64,000 nucleotides of DNA. Origin: Prescottella agglutinans. GTDB taxonomy: Bacteria > Actinomycetota > Actinomycetes > Mycobacteriales > Mycobacteriaceae. The notes beneath the pieces are model-generated. The model saw only the letters and a list, made by a program, of their open reading frames with translations. It was not told the origin of the DNA and ran no database searches. The stretch spans positions 1-64,000 of the forward strand of contig NZ_RKLP01000002.1 of NCBI RefSeq assembly GCF_004011865.1. The letters run 5' to 3'. The translations under genes and the position numbers were made by a program. The stretch's first letter is position 1, and the number at the start of each line of letters is the position of its first letter. Positions 26,165 through 35,827 of this stretch are shown here, in pieces.

Positions 26165-26809
26165 ATGCACTATGCGACGCGCGCGAGAGCCGGTCGCGCG
26201 CTGGCCAAGTCGCTGAGCCACCTCCGCGGGACGGACCCGGTCGTACTCGGACTCCCCCGCGGCGGCGTGCCGGTCGCATTCGAAGTCGCGCACGCGCTCG
26301 GCGCCCCCCTCGACATCATCCTGGTTCGCAAACTCGGCGTGCCGTGGCAGCCGGAACTCGCGATGGGCGCGATCGGCGAGGGCGACGCGGAGGTGCTCAA
26401 CGAGGACGTCGTCCGCCTGGGTAACGTGTCGCGCCGGTCGGTGGACGCGGTGCGGGCCAGGGAACGCCAGGAACTGATTCGACGAGCCGACACCCTGCGG
26501 GGCGGCCACCCCCGGACACCGCTGACCGGGCGGACCGCGGTGCTCGTCGACGACGGAATGGCCACCGGCGCCACGGCCGCGGTCGCCTGCCAGGTGGCCC
26601 GCGCCCAGGGCGCGAGTCGCATCGTGGTCGCGGTACCGGTCGCGTCCCCCGAGGCCATGTCGCGGCTGCGGGTCACCGCGGACGAGGTGGTGTGCCCGTT
26701 CGTCCCCGCGAATCTCGGCGGCGTCGGAGGCGCCTACATCGACTTCCACCAACTCGACGACCGCGAGGTCACGGATCTGCTGGCGCGGGCCTGCGAACCC
26801 GGCACATGA
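26165..26809 (+). CDS. Phosphoribosyltransferase-family protein
   Basis: A 214-residue type I PRTase-fold protein. The PRPP loop VLVDDGMATGATAAVA has the two acidic residues and the following small-residue loop of the family, and GLPRGGVPVAFEVA is the N-terminal substrate-side loop. This stand-alone group is widespread in bacteria, sometimes fused to hydrolases, and its nucleobase substrate is uncertain. GGAG lies 8 nt before the ATG. The following gene begins 68 bp later with its own strong ribosome-binding site. Confidence 0.87.
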   Translation: MHYATRARAGRALAKSLSHLRGTDPVVLGLPRGGVPVAFEVAHALGAPLDIILVRKLGVPWQPELAMGAIGEGDAEVLNEDVVRLGNVSRRSVDAVRARERQELIRRADTLRGGHPRTPLTGRTAVLVDDGMATGATAAVACQVARAQGASRIVVAVPVASPEAMSRLRVTADEVVCPFVPANLGGVGGAYIDFHQLDDREVTDLLARACEPGT

Positions 26810-26877
26810 CCGGTGCAACATCCCGCGCCTCGCCGGCGATACACGTTTCGGAGGCCCCACGCAGTCAGGGAGGATCC

Positions 26878-27597
26878 GTGAGCGTCTCGGAGCAGCAAGT
26901 ACAGGCGGTGGCACAGGCCTGCCGCGAACGACTGGGCGATCCGGCCGGGTGGGTGTCACCCGAGGAGTACCGCCACAGCCTGGCGCTGTGCATCATCGAA
27001 TCTGTGCAGGCCGCCGGAACCCGGTTCGCGGACGCCGGCACCGTCGTCGACCGGTACCTCGCGTATCGACACGCCCACGAGTCGGGGCCGATCACCGACG
27101 GCGCCCGCGCGCTGCTCCGCACGTTCGAGGAGGCGGGCAGCGCCGATCAGTGGGCCGGCAAGATCGGCAACTACAAGCGCCGCTACTCCGAGTCGACCGC
27201 CCCGCTGCGCGCCACCGAGATCCAGCGCACCGCGGAGCGCCTCCACACCCTGCGGATCGATTCCGTCGGGGATCTGGTGGGCGCGACCCGCACTGCCGGG
27301 ACCCGGCACCACCTGCGCGCCGCGTGGGACGAGTCCAGCGGCGCCCGCGACGACACCACCTGGCAGCACCTGCTGGTGCTCGCCGGCGTTCCGGGCGCCG
27401 TCGACAGCGCCCGCGCCATCGACGAGTTCGTGCGATCGGCGCTGCCCGACTCGGCCGCGGATTCTGCCCCCGACACCCGGCCGTCGACGATCCTCGCCGC
27501 GGCGGCCGACCGACTCGACGTCCCGCCGGCCGCGCTCGAGCACGCCGTGCGCCGGTGGAGGTGCACCCGCGAGGACCACTTCGTGCCGGTGGCGTGA
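26878..27597 (+). CDS. Conserved hypothetical helical protein
   Basis: A 239-residue soluble protein starting at GTG with AGGGAGG 5 nt upstream. It appears all-helical. The segments ERLHTLRIDSVGDLV and NYKRRYSES could form a helix-hairpin-helix-like element, and a C-terminal helix bundle follows. I cannot assign a family. It is downstream of the phosphoribosyltransferase gene in the same direction. A roughly 165-bp AT-richer gap follows before the acyl-CoA ligase. Confidence 0.7.
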   Translation: MSVSEQQVQAVAQACRERLGDPAGWVSPEEYRHSLALCIIESVQAAGTRFADAGTVVDRYLAYRHAHESGPITDGARALLRTFEEAGSADQWAGKIGNYKRRYSESTAPLRATEIQRTAERLHTLRIDSVGDLVGATRTAGTRHHLRAAWDESSGARDDTTWQHLLVLAGVPGAVDSARAIDEFVRSALPDSAADSAPDTRPSTILAAAADRLDVPPAALEHAVRRWRCTREDHFVPVA

Positions 27598-27761
27598 CGC
27601 CGCAGGCCCCCCACCTGCAGAAAGTTAGCAGGACTTACGGTTACACTTATTTTCCCTGGTGGCGATGTGGAATGCCGCAAATCGGGCGCCCGACTTAGTG
27701 CAATGAGACTCCAAGTGTGATGCAATGCACATCCATCATGTCATTTCTTGGAGGGGTCAAA

Positions 27762-29549
27762 GTGCGTGAGTATTCGGTTCCACAGTCGTTCACAATCCCG
27801 GAAGACGCGTCGATGGCCGACACGGTCTTTCGTTACGAAGCGGAATGCCCGAATCTCGTGCCCTTCAAGAAGCCGGGCAACGGAGGCTGGGTGGACGTCA
27901 CCGCGGCCCAGTTCGCGAAGGAGGTCACGGCCGTCGCGAAGGGCCTGATGGCCTCGGGCATCGAACTCGGTGACCGCGTCGCGATCCTGTCGTCCACCCG
28001 CTACGAATGGGTGGTGCTCGACTACGCGATCTGGACCGCGGGCGGCTGCACGGTCGCGATCTACGACACGTCGTCGGCCGATCAGGCGCAATGGATCCTC
28101 GAGGACTCCGCCACCTCCCTACTCGTGGTCGAGACGTCGGCCCATGCCGAGACCGTCAAGGACGTCGCCGAGGCCGCGCCCGCACTGCGCGAGGTCCTCC
28201 AGATCGAGGCCGGCGCGATCGACGAACTGATCACCCGCGGCACGGGCATCAGCGACGACGAACTCCACGAGCGGCGGCACCAGGTGCGCGCGTCCTCGCC
28301 CGCCACCCTGATCTACACCTCCGGCACCACCGGCCGGCCCAAGGGCGTGCAGCTCACGCACTCGAACTTCTACGCCGAATCCGCCGCAGTGCGGATCGCG
28401 CTGGGCGACGCGCTGGAGGAGGGCCGGCGCACGCTGATGTTCCTGCCGCTCGCGCACGTCTTCGCGCGGGCCATCTCGTTCGGCGCGTTCGATGCGAAGG
28501 TCACCGTCGCGCACACCTCGGACCTCACCACGCTGCTCGACCAGTTCGCGGTGTTCAAGCCGAACTTCATCCTGTCGGTCCCGCGCGTGTTCGAGAAGGT
28601 CTACAACTCGGCGAAGCAGAAGGCCGAGGACGGCGGCAAGGGCAAGATCTTCGCCAAGGCGGCCGACACCGCGATCGCCTGGAGCGAGGCGCAGGAGACC
28701 GGCGGCGCCGGCCTCGGCCTGCGCCTGCGGCACGCCCTGTTCGACAAGCTCGTCTACTCGAAGCTGCGCTCGGCCCTGGGCGGGGAATGCGACCGGGCGG
28801 TGTCCGGCGGTGCCGCGCTCGGCGCCCGCCTCGGCCACTTCTTCCGGGGTGTCGGCATCCCGGTGTACGAGGGTTACGGGCTCACCGAGTCCAGCGCGGC
28901 CGTCACCGTCAACACCACGCGCGACCAGAAGGTCGGAACGGTCGGCAAGCCGATCAACGGCCACGCCGCGAAGATCGCGGAGGACGGCGAACTGCTGATC
29001 CGCGGTCCCGTCGTGTTCGGCGGCTACTGGCACAACGAGGCGGCCACCGCCGAGGCGATCCGCGACGGATGGTTCCACACCGGCGATCTCGGATCGATCG
29101 ACACCGAGGGCTACGTCTCGATCACCGGCCGCAAGAAGGAGATCATCGTGACCGCCGGCGGCAAGAACGTCGCCCCGGCCGTGCTCGAGGACGCCCTGCG
29201 CGCCCACGCGCTGATCAGCCAGTGCCTCGTCGTGGGCGACGCGAAGCCCTTCATCGGCGCGCTCATCACGCTCGACCCCGAGGCCCTGCCCGGATGGAAG
29301 GAGCGGAACGGCCTGGCCGCCGACACCCCCATCGCGGAACTGGTCAAGCATCCCGACCTGGTCGCCGAGATCGACGCGGCGGTCTCCGAGGGCAACACGA
29401 AGGTCTCCAACCCGGAGCAGATCAAGAAGTACCGGATCCTCGAGGTCGACTTCACCGTCGATTCGGGCGAGCTGACCCCGACGCTCAAGCTCAAGCGCAA
29501 CATCATCCACGAGCAGCACGCCGAGGCCATCGCGCGGATCTACACGTAG
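27762..29549 (+). CDS. Long-chain fatty-acid-CoA ligase (FadD15-like)
   Basis: A 595-residue ANL-superfamily ligase that adenylates fatty acids and loads CoA. The phosphate loop is IYTSGTTGRPKGV; GYGLTESSAAVT, GWFHTGDLGSID and GRKKEIIVTAGGKNV are the A5, A7 and A8 motifs. The C-terminal catalytic Lys lies in TPTLKLKRN. The architecture matches actinobacterial FadD15-type enzymes acting on long chains. The start is GTG at 27762 with GGAGGGG 5 nt before it; upstream ATGs lack ribosome-binding sites. The preceding 160 bp are the least GC-rich stretch nearby and probably contain the promoter. A 22-bp terminator follows. Confidence 0.94.
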   Translation: MREYSVPQSFTIPEDASMADTVFRYEAECPNLVPFKKPGNGGWVDVTAAQFAKEVTAVAKGLMASGIELGDRVAILSSTRYEWVVLDYAIWTAGGCTVAIYDTSSADQAQWILEDSATSLLVVETSAHAETVKDVAEAAPALREVLQIEAGAIDELITRGTGISDDELHERRHQVRASSPATLIYTSGTTGRPKGVQLTHSNFYAESAAVRIALGDALEEGRRTLMFLPLAHVFARAISFGAFDAKVTVAHTSDLTTLLDQFAVFKPNFILSVPRVFEKVYNSAKQKAEDGGKGKIFAKAADTAIAWSEAQETGGAGLGLRLRHALFDKLVYSKLRSALGGECDRAVSGGAALGARLGHFFRGVGIPVYEGYGLTESSAAVTVNTTRDQKVGTVGKPINGHAAKIAEDGELLIRGPVVFGGYWHNEAATAEAIRDGWFHTGDLGSIDTEGYVSITGRKKEIIVTAGGKNVAPAVLEDALRAHALISQCLVVGDAKPFIGALITLDPEALPGWKERNGLAADTPIAELVKHPDLVAEIDAAVSEGNTKVSNPEQIKKYRILEVDFTVDSGELTPTLKLKRNIIHEQHAEAIARIYT

Positions 29550-29557
29550 CCGAGACG

Positions 29558-29604
29558 GCACGGCTCGGGGCCCGGATGCTCGGCATCCGGGCCCCGAGCC
29601 GTGC
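29558..29604. terminator. 22-bp perfect hairpin between convergent genes
   Basis: Perfect 22-bp arms (29558-29579 and 29583-29604) around a TCG loop lie between the converging acyl-CoA ligase and mycothiol-isomerase-family genes. It is probably a bidirectional terminator and the longest perfect stem I found in the window. Confidence 0.8.
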
Positions 29605-29619
29605 GGAGCCGTCCGGAAC

Positions 29620-30375
29620 CTACACTGCGGCCGCCGCGAGCAGGTCCCCCGCGACGGTCTCGTCGCCGATCACGTCGAGGCGCGCGAGCGGACGCCGCCG
29701 CCACAGGGTGAGCAGCAGATCCTGCGCCGGACCGCGCAGCGCGACGTCGCCCTTGCGGTGTTCGCGCGTCACCGTCACCGCACCCGACTCGAAGGCGAGG
29801 TGCCATTCCGCCGCCTCGGTGTCCGTCCCGTGCAGGTGGATGGTGCGGCCGTCGAGCGACTCCGGCAGCCGATCACCCCGGGCGAGCATGGCCAGGAAGA
29901 TGTGCACCCACTCGTCGACACCGTCGGCCGCGATCTCCGGGTCCAGTTCGGGCACGCTCGGGCCGCCCGCCGCCCGCAGCGTGTCGGACACGTCGATCCG
30001 GTGGACCGACACCTCGTGGGTCTGCCGCCGCAGCCACCAGGCCGCCGTGCCCGGCCCGACCATCGTCGGCGCCGGGTGCTCGGGGTCCAGACGCTCGAAG
30101 GTGTCCAGAAGGGAATCGAACGCGAGTCGGTATGCGGCAACGCATTCCGGACCTCTCGGCATGTCGCCGACGCGAACGATCTCCGACAGCGGCGTGTCGG
30201 CCGTGGCCTGCAACGCCGCGATCACCCACTGGTGCACCTTGCCGGTGTGTCGCACCACGTGTTCGACGGTCCACCCCGGAACCATCGGCACCGGTTCGGA
30301 CAACGCCACGATCGGGGTCGCGGCCAGCATCTCGCCCTGCTCGCGCAGCGCGGACAGCAGACTTGTGGAATCCAT
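29620..30375 (-). CDS. Maleylpyruvate-isomerase-family (mycothiol-dependent) protein
   Basis: A 251-residue DinB-like four-helix protein of the mycothiol-dependent maleylpyruvate isomerase family. The metal-ligand His in TVEHVVRHTGK and the THEVSVHRID motif with its conserved Glu and His are visible; the C-terminal 100 residues form a sterol-carrier-like domain. Members use mycothiol or bacillithiol as cofactor for isomerisation or conjugation; the substrate is unknown. The ATG shares one base with the TGA of the upstream hydrolase gene (TGATG), so they are coupled. Confidence 0.85.
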   Translation of the reverse strand: MDSTSLLSALREQGEMLAATPIVALSEPVPMVPGWTVEHVVRHTGKVHQWVIAALQATADTPLSEIVRVGDMPRGPECVAAYRLAFDSLLDTFERLDPEHPAPTMVGPGTAAWWLRRQTHEVSVHRIDVSDTLRAAGGPSVPELDPEIAADGVDEWVHIFLAMLARGDRLPESLDGRTIHLHGTDTEAAEWHLAFESGAVTVTREHRKGDVALRGPAQDLLLTLWRRRPLARLDVIGDETVAGDLLAAAAV

Positions 30376-31019
30376 CAGGACACGGTAGCGCCGCGGACGA
30401 AGTCGGCGACGTCGTTCGTCACCGTCCTGTGGCTCTTCTCGTGCAGCAGGTCGTGTCCGGTGTCGGGATACTCCCGCAGCGTCACGCCCGCGAGCCCCGC
30501 CGTCCAGGTCCGCACGCCGTCGATCGGCGCCAACCGGTCGTCGACACCGTGGATGGCGAGCACCGGAAACCCCGGATCCGCGAAGTCCGCCGTCTCCTCC
30601 TGCCGCACAACCGATTTGGGGGTCCCGCAGAGCACGGCCGCATGGAACGGCGCGAGCCCGCGGCGCAGCAGGGTGACGGACACCGCGGCGCCGAGTGAAT
30701 GCCCCATGAGGACCAGTGGCAGGCCCGGCCTGTCGCCCGCGGCGATCTCGGTGATCCGCGCGGCATCGTCGGCCAGGTCGGTGAGCGCGCCGGGCGCGCC
30801 GGGAGTTCCCTCCGAGAGCCCGTGCCCGGCCTGGTCGATGCCCCACATCTCGATGTCGTGGGCGGCGAGACCGGCGGCGAACCGATGATAGTGACCGGTG
30901 TGCTGCCCCATCCCGTGCAGGAAGACGACCCCGGCCCGGGGCAGGGCCCGTCCTTCGGTGGACGCGAGGGGCCAGCGGCGGTAGTGGATCTGCCCGGTGG
31001 CTCCGGCAAAGAACGGCAT
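30375..31019 (-). CDS. Alpha/beta hydrolase (monoacylglycerol-lipase-like)
   Basis: A 214-residue serine hydrolase. FLHGMGQHTGHYHR supplies the oxyanion region, GHSLGA the nucleophile elbow, DDRLAPIDG the acid region and DTGHDLLHE the catalytic His. The serine hydrolase fold with an HGMGxHxGHY motif is typical of monoglyceride lipase-like enzymes. It precedes the coupled mycothiol-isomerase-family gene. It is divergent from the nuclease/helicase gene across a 101-bp promoter region. Confidence 0.9.
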   Translation of the reverse strand: MPFFAGATGQIHYRRWPLASTEGRALPRAGVVFLHGMGQHTGHYHRFAAGLAAHDIEMWGIDQAGHGLSEGTPGAPGALTDLADDAARITEIAAGDRPGLPLVLMGHSLGAAVSVTLLRRGLAPFHAAVLCGTPKSVVRQEETADFADPGFPVLAIHGVDDRLAPIDGVRTWTAGLAGVTLREYPDTGHDLLHEKSHRTVTNDVADFVRGATVS

Positions 31020-31120
31020 GGCTCCATTGTGCGCAGCGCGATCGCCGCGTCACGCGACGGCACCCTCTTTGTCGGGGCTCGGTGGCACAATCGGCCGGAA
31101 CCGACCGGGAAAGGGGCGCC

Positions 31121-34100
31121 ATGTTCCTGCTCGACGGCGTCGTGGTCTACAGTCCCGGCGACCTGACACTCGCCGCGACGTGCGAGTTCGCGCTGCTCCG
31201 GCGCCTCGACGGCCTCCTCGGATTCGGGCCTGCCGCAACCGGATCCGACACCGATCCGATGCTCGAACGGACCACTCGCCTCGGCGCCGCACACGAGCGC
31301 AGCGTGCGCGAGGACTTCGAACGCCGCTTCGGCCGGGTCCAGACGATCGCCCGTCCCGAGCACACGGCCACCGGCCTGCACGACGCACACCGGGCCACCG
31401 TCGAGTCGGCCCACGCCGGCGTCCCGGTCATCTACCAGGGCACGTTCTTCGACGGACGCTTCCTCGGGTTCTGCGATTTCCTCGTCCGCGACGACGACAC
31501 GTACGCGGTGTACGACACGAAGCTCGCCCGCCACGCGGAGGTTCCGGCACTGCTGCAACTGGCCGCGTACGCCGACGCGCTCGCCGCCGCGGGGATCCGT
31601 CCGGCACCGCAGGTGCACCTCCTGCTCGGCGACGGTACCGATTCGGTCCACGTGCTCGCCGACCTCGCCCCGGTGTACGCGGCACGCCGCGCCGACCTGC
31701 AGCGAGTCCTCGACGCGCACCGGGACGGCGGCGTCCCCGTGGTGTGGGGCGACGAGCGGTACCTCGCGTGCGGTCGCTGCGACACGTGCGCGACGGAGGT
31801 CGACAACCATCGGGACCTGCTGCTGGTAGCGGGGATTCGTGCGAGCAGCCGCCAGAAGCTGGTGTCGGGTGGCGTCTCGACGATCGACGACCTCGCCGCG
31901 CACACCGACCCCGTCCCGGACCTGTCCGGCCGGACCCTCTCGGCCCTGCGGGCGCAGGCCGCCATCCAACTGCGCCAGGAACGGGACGGTGGCACCACCG
32001 TCGAGGTGTTCGACGCCGGCGCACTCGCGACGCTCCCCGCGCCCGATCCCGGTGACCTCTACTTCGACTTCGAGGGCGATCCCCTGTGGTCCGAGGCAGG
32101 TTCGACCGACTGGGGCCTCGAGTACCTCTTCGGTGTGGTCGAGGAGCCGCGGCCGGGGTCGTCGGGTCCGGTGTTCCGGCCGTTCTGGGCCCACGACCGG
32201 CGGCAGGAGCGGCGCGCACTGATCGACTTCCTCGAGTACGTCCGGGCCCGGCGCGCCGAACATCCGGGCATGCACATCTATCACTACGCCGCGTACGAGA
32301 AGTCCGCTCTGCTGCGCCTGGCCGGACGGCACGGCGTCGGCGAGGACGCCGTCGACGACCTGCTGCGCGCCGGCGTGCTGGTGGACCTGTACCCGATCGT
32401 CCGCGCGTCGCTACGGATCGGGGAACGCTCCTACAGCATCAAGAAGCTCGAGCCCCTCTACATGGGCGACCGTCTGCGCGGCGGCGACGTCACGAACGCC
32501 GCCGATTCGGTCGTGGCCTACGCCGACTACTGCGATCTGCGCGATAGCGGACGGACCGAGGACGCGGACGAGGTGCTGCACGGCATCGCCGACTACAACG
32601 AGTACGACTGCGTCTCCACGCGCGAGTTGCGGAACTGGTTGCTGGCCCGGGCCGCCGAGCACGGCGTGTCCCCGCACCGACGGGCGCCGTCCGCTCCCGC
32701 GGCAGACGACGACACCGCCGGACACGCCGAACGCGTGCTGCGGCGCTTCGCCGGCGACGGCCCGCGCGAGGCGCGTTCCGCCGACCAGCAGGCCGCGGCG
32801 CTCATGGCGGCCGCGATCGGGTACCACGGGCGGGAGCGGAAGCCGTTCTGGTGGGCGCACTTCGACCGGCTGACGCAGCCGGTGGACGAGTGGTCCGACA
32901 CCCGCGACGTGCTGCAGGTGGAGCATGCGGAGGAGTTGCAGGGGTGGCACAAGAGCACCCCGAAACAGCGGAAGCTGCGCCGGCACCTCCGGTTGACCGG
33001 CAGGTTGGGCACCGGCAGCACGGTGGTACCGGGTGCGGAGGTGTTCACCCTGTACGAACCTCCGCTCCCGGACGCGCTGGCCGGCGAGGAGCCCACCCAG
33101 CGGGGAACGTCGACCGCCGTGGTGCTGTCCGTCGGCTCCGACGCCGACTTCGACGACGACATCGTGGTCGAGGAGTTGCTCACCGGCACGGTCGAATACG
33201 ACGACCTGCCGATGGCGACCGCCCCGGGCCATCCGATCGCGACGGTTCGAATCGAGAAGGCCGTCGCGGCGGCGGCCGACGAGATGGCGGAGTCGCTGCC
33301 CGCGTTGCCGCGCCGCGCCGCCGTCGACGTCCTGCGGCGGATCGAACCCCGCACCCGCAGCGGCTCCCCGCTTCCCGGCCTGGGACCCGGCGGCGATCCG
33401 GCCGCGACCATCACCGCGGCGTTGCTGGATCTGGACGACTCCTACGTGGCCGTACAGGGACCACCCGGCACCGGCAAGACCTACACCGGCGCCCGAGTGA
33501 TCGCCGAGCTCGTCGGTCGGCACCGGTGGCGGATCGGCGTGGTGGCGCAGTCGCATTCGGTGGTCGAGAACATGCTCGACGCGGTCGTCGAGGCCGGGCT
33601 CGACGGCCGACTCGTCGCAAAGAAGGACGGGCGTGCGGAGGCGCGCCGGTGGACGGCCATCACCGCCAACGCCTACGCGGAGTTCCTCGACACCTCCGCG
33701 GGAACCGGCTGCGTCATCGGTGGCACCGCCTGGGACTTCGCGCACGCCGACCGGATTCCGCCCGGCAGCCTCGACCTGCTGGTGATCGACGAGGCCGGAC
33801 AGTTCGCGCTCGCGAACACCGTGGCCGTGGGCGCAGCGGCACGGAACCTGCTGCTGCTCGGCGACCCGCAGCAGCTGCCGCAGGTCAGCCAGGGCACCCA
33901 CCCCGAGCCCGTCGACGACTCCGCATTGGGCTGGCTCGCGCAGGGACACGACGCGCTCCCTCCCGATCGCGGATACTTCCTCGAGCGCACCTGGCGGATG
34001 CATCCCGCGCTGTGCGCCCCGGTGTCCGCGCTGTCGTACGACGGCAGACTGCGGTCGGAGGAACCGGTGACCACCGCCCGTCGCCTCGACGGTGTCGAAC

Positions 34101-34591
34101 CGGGGGTGCACACCGCGATCCTCGACCATCTCGGCAACGCCACGGAGTCGGCCGAGGAGGCCCGCGAGATCGCCGCCAGGATCGCCGCGCTCCTGGGGCG
34201 GCCATGGACCGACCCGGAGGCGTTCGACGGTACGCGGCCGCTCGGCCAGTCCGATGTCCTCGTCGTCGCGCCCTACAACGCGCAGGTCGGACTGATCCGC
34301 CGGCACCTCGCGGCCGCCGGTTTCCCCGACGTCCTCGTCGGGACCGTCGACAAGTTCCAGGGGCGTCAGGCCGCGGTGGTGTTCGTGTCGATGACGGCGT
34401 CGTCGGCCGACGACGTCCCCCGCGGAATGTCGTTCCTGCTCTCCCGCAACCGGTTGAACGTCGCGGTGTCGCGGGGCAAGTGGTGTGCGGTGATCGTGCG
34501 ATCGCGCGCGCTCACCCACTACCTGCCCGCGACACCCGCCGGGCTGGCCGAACTGGGCGCGTTCATGCGGCTGGCGGGCGAGAGTCTTTGA
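31121..34591 (+). CDS. TM0106-type RecB-like nuclease fused to SF1 helicase
   Basis: A 1156-residue multidomain protein. Residues about 15-150 hold a PD-(D/E)XK RecB-like nuclease core (FLGFCDFLV, AVYDTKLARH, LLQLAAYADAL). LACGRCDTCATEV near residue 215 resembles a Cys cluster. LYFDFEGDPLW near residue 310 begins an RNase-H/exonuclease-like region. A superfamily 1 helicase follows: Walker A QGPPGTGKTYTGA near residue 780, LLVIDEAGQFALANT near 888, LLLGDPQQLPQV and VGTVDKFQGRQ. It probably processes DNA or RNA ends in repair or defence; the specific role is unknown. AAGGGG precedes the ATG of MFLLDGVVV. Confidence 0.9.
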   Translation: MFLLDGVVVYSPGDLTLAATCEFALLRRLDGLLGFGPAATGSDTDPMLERTTRLGAAHERSVREDFERRFGRVQTIARPEHTATGLHDAHRATVESAHAGVPVIYQGTFFDGRFLGFCDFLVRDDDTYAVYDTKLARHAEVPALLQLAAYADALAAAGIRPAPQVHLLLGDGTDSVHVLADLAPVYAARRADLQRVLDAHRDGGVPVVWGDERYLACGRCDTCATEVDNHRDLLLVAGIRASSRQKLVSGGVSTIDDLAAHTDPVPDLSGRTLSALRAQAAIQLRQERDGGTTVEVFDAGALATLPAPDPGDLYFDFEGDPLWSEAGSTDWGLEYLFGVVEEPRPGSSGPVFRPFWAHDRRQERRALIDFLEYVRARRAEHPGMHIYHYAAYEKSALLRLAGRHGVGEDAVDDLLRAGVLVDLYPIVRASLRIGERSYSIKKLEPLYMGDRLRGGDVTNAADSVVAYADYCDLRDSGRTEDADEVLHGIADYNEYDCVSTRELRNWLLARAAEHGVSPHRRAPSAPAADDDTAGHAERVLRRFAGDGPREARSADQQAAALMAAAIGYHGRERKPFWWAHFDRLTQPVDEWSDTRDVLQVEHAEELQGWHKSTPKQRKLRRHLRLTGRLGTGSTVVPGAEVFTLYEPPLPDALAGEEPTQRGTSTAVVLSVGSDADFDDDIVVEELLTGTVEYDDLPMATAPGHPIATVRIEKAVAAAADEMAESLPALPRRAAVDVLRRIEPRTRSGSPLPGLGPGGDPAATITAALLDLDDSYVAVQGPPGTGKTYTGARVIAELVGRHRWRIGVVAQSHSVVENMLDAVVEAGLDGRLVAKKDGRAEARRWTAITANAYAEFLDTSAGTGCVIGGTAWDFAHADRIPPGSLDLLVIDEAGQFALANTVAVGAAARNLLLLGDPQQLPQVSQGTHPEPVDDSALGWLAQGHDALPPDRGYFLERTWRMHPALCAPVSALSYDGRLRSEEPVTTARRLDGVEPGVHTAILDHLGNATESAEEAREIAARIAALLGRPWTDPEAFDGTRPLGQSDVLVVAPYNAQVGLIRRHLAAAGFPDVLVGTVDKFQGRQAAVVFVSMTASSADDVPRGMSFLLSRNRLNVAVSRGKWCAVIVRSRALTHYLPATPAGLAELGAFMRLAGESL

Positions 34592-34600
34592 CCCACACGG

Positions 34601-35779
34601 TCACCCGAAACAAACGCCTTCCCCGCGATAGGTGGGCGCCGCCGTCGCCTTGCCGTCGCCGTCCACCAGGTGCACCTCGGTGAAGCGCTCGCACAGCTCA
34701 CCGGCCTTCGCGTGACGGAACCAGACCCGGTCCCCCACCGCCAGTTCCGCGGCAGCGGCGCCGGTGACCGGTGTCTGGACCTCGCCCGCGCCCTCGTTGC
34801 GCAGCAGTTTCAGTCCCCGCGGCCACACCGGCGCCGGAACCCGGGTGTTGCCCGCCGGACCGGAGGCGATGTAGCCGCCGCCGAACAGCGTCGCGACCCG
34901 CGGGGTCGGCCTACGGACCGCGGGCAGCGCGAAGAACATCGCCGGACGGGGCGTGAACGAGTGGTAGCGGTCGAACAGCGTCGGCAGGTAGAGGCCGGAC
35001 CCGGCGGTGACCTCGGTGACGCTCGAGTCGGCGGAGCTCACCTCGAGCGATCCGGTTCCCCCGCTGTTGACGATCTCCAGCTTGCCGACCTCGTCGGTGA
35101 CGGCGTCGACGACCGCCGTTCTGCGCGTGGACAGCTCGGCCGCCGACGCCTTCTTGACCATCCGCACCGCGAAACTGGTGTCGGGCAGGCCCGCGATCTG
35201 GGCCTCGTAGAACATCACGCCGACGACGGCGAATCCGCGGTCGCTCGCGAGCCGCGCGAGCCGGGCCACCTGGCCGGGTTCGCGCAGCGGCGACCGCCGG
35301 ACGCCGAGATGCGCCGGCCCGATCCGCAGCGACGCGTCGACGTCGAGGCAGATCCGCGGCCGCACCTTGTCGGACCCCACCGCAGCGCGGACGACGTCGA
35401 GTTGCGCGACGTCGTCGACCATCAGGGTGATCCGGTCGAGCAGCGAGCTGTCGGCGCCGAGTTCGGCGAGGGCACCGCGGTCCACTGTGGGGTAACCCAT
35501 CAGGACGTCCTCGGCACCCTGACGCGCGAGCCAGATCGCCTCCCGCAGCGAGTACGACATGATGCCGCGGAAGCCGCCCGACGAGGTGAGGCCGGATCCG
35601 AGCGCGATCTCGAGGACCGCGCGGCACCGCACCGACTTGCTCGCGACCCGGACCGGCGTACCCTCCGCACGCCGGACCAGGTCGGCCGCATTCGTCTGCA
35701 GTGTCGCGAGATCCAGTGCCGCCAACGGTGGATCCAGGTGGGCGGTGGCGGTGGTGAGTCGGTCGATCGTGGCAGTCAC
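34601..35779 (-). CDS. Alanine-racemase-fold PLP enzyme (amino acid deaminase/aldolase)
   Basis: A 392-residue fold-type III PLP protein of the D-threonine aldolase/D-serine deaminase branch. The Schiff-base Lys is probably in VRVASKSVRC; MSYSLREAIWL and MGYP segments follow the barrel pattern, and the C-terminal domain (YIASGPAGNTRVPAP, WFRHAKAGELCERF) is the metal-binding one. It would retro-aldol cleave or deaminate a D-hydroxy amino acid. The start is GTG. It lies 9 bp from the converging nuclease/helicase stop and 48 bp downstream of the TetR gene on the same strand, so co-transcription is plausible. Confidence 0.85.
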   Translation of the reverse strand: MTATIDRLTTATAHLDPPLAALDLATLQTNAADLVRRAEGTPVRVASKSVRCRAVLEIALGSGLTSSGGFRGIMSYSLREAIWLARQGAEDVLMGYPTVDRGALAELGADSSLLDRITLMVDDVAQLDVVRAAVGSDKVRPRICLDVDASLRIGPAHLGVRRSPLREPGQVARLARLASDRGFAVVGVMFYEAQIAGLPDTSFAVRMVKKASAAELSTRRTAVVDAVTDEVGKLEIVNSGGTGSLEVSSADSSVTEVTAGSGLYLPTLFDRYHSFTPRPAMFFALPAVRRPTPRVATLFGGGYIASGPAGNTRVPAPVWPRGLKLLRNEGAGEVQTPVTGAAAAELAVGDRVWFRHAKAGELCERFTEVHLVDGDGKATAAPTYRGEGVCFG

Positions 35780-35827
35780 ATCAGTTCCGTTCGTCAGTCC
35801 GAGAAGGCCGGCGTCCGGACCAGTCGA

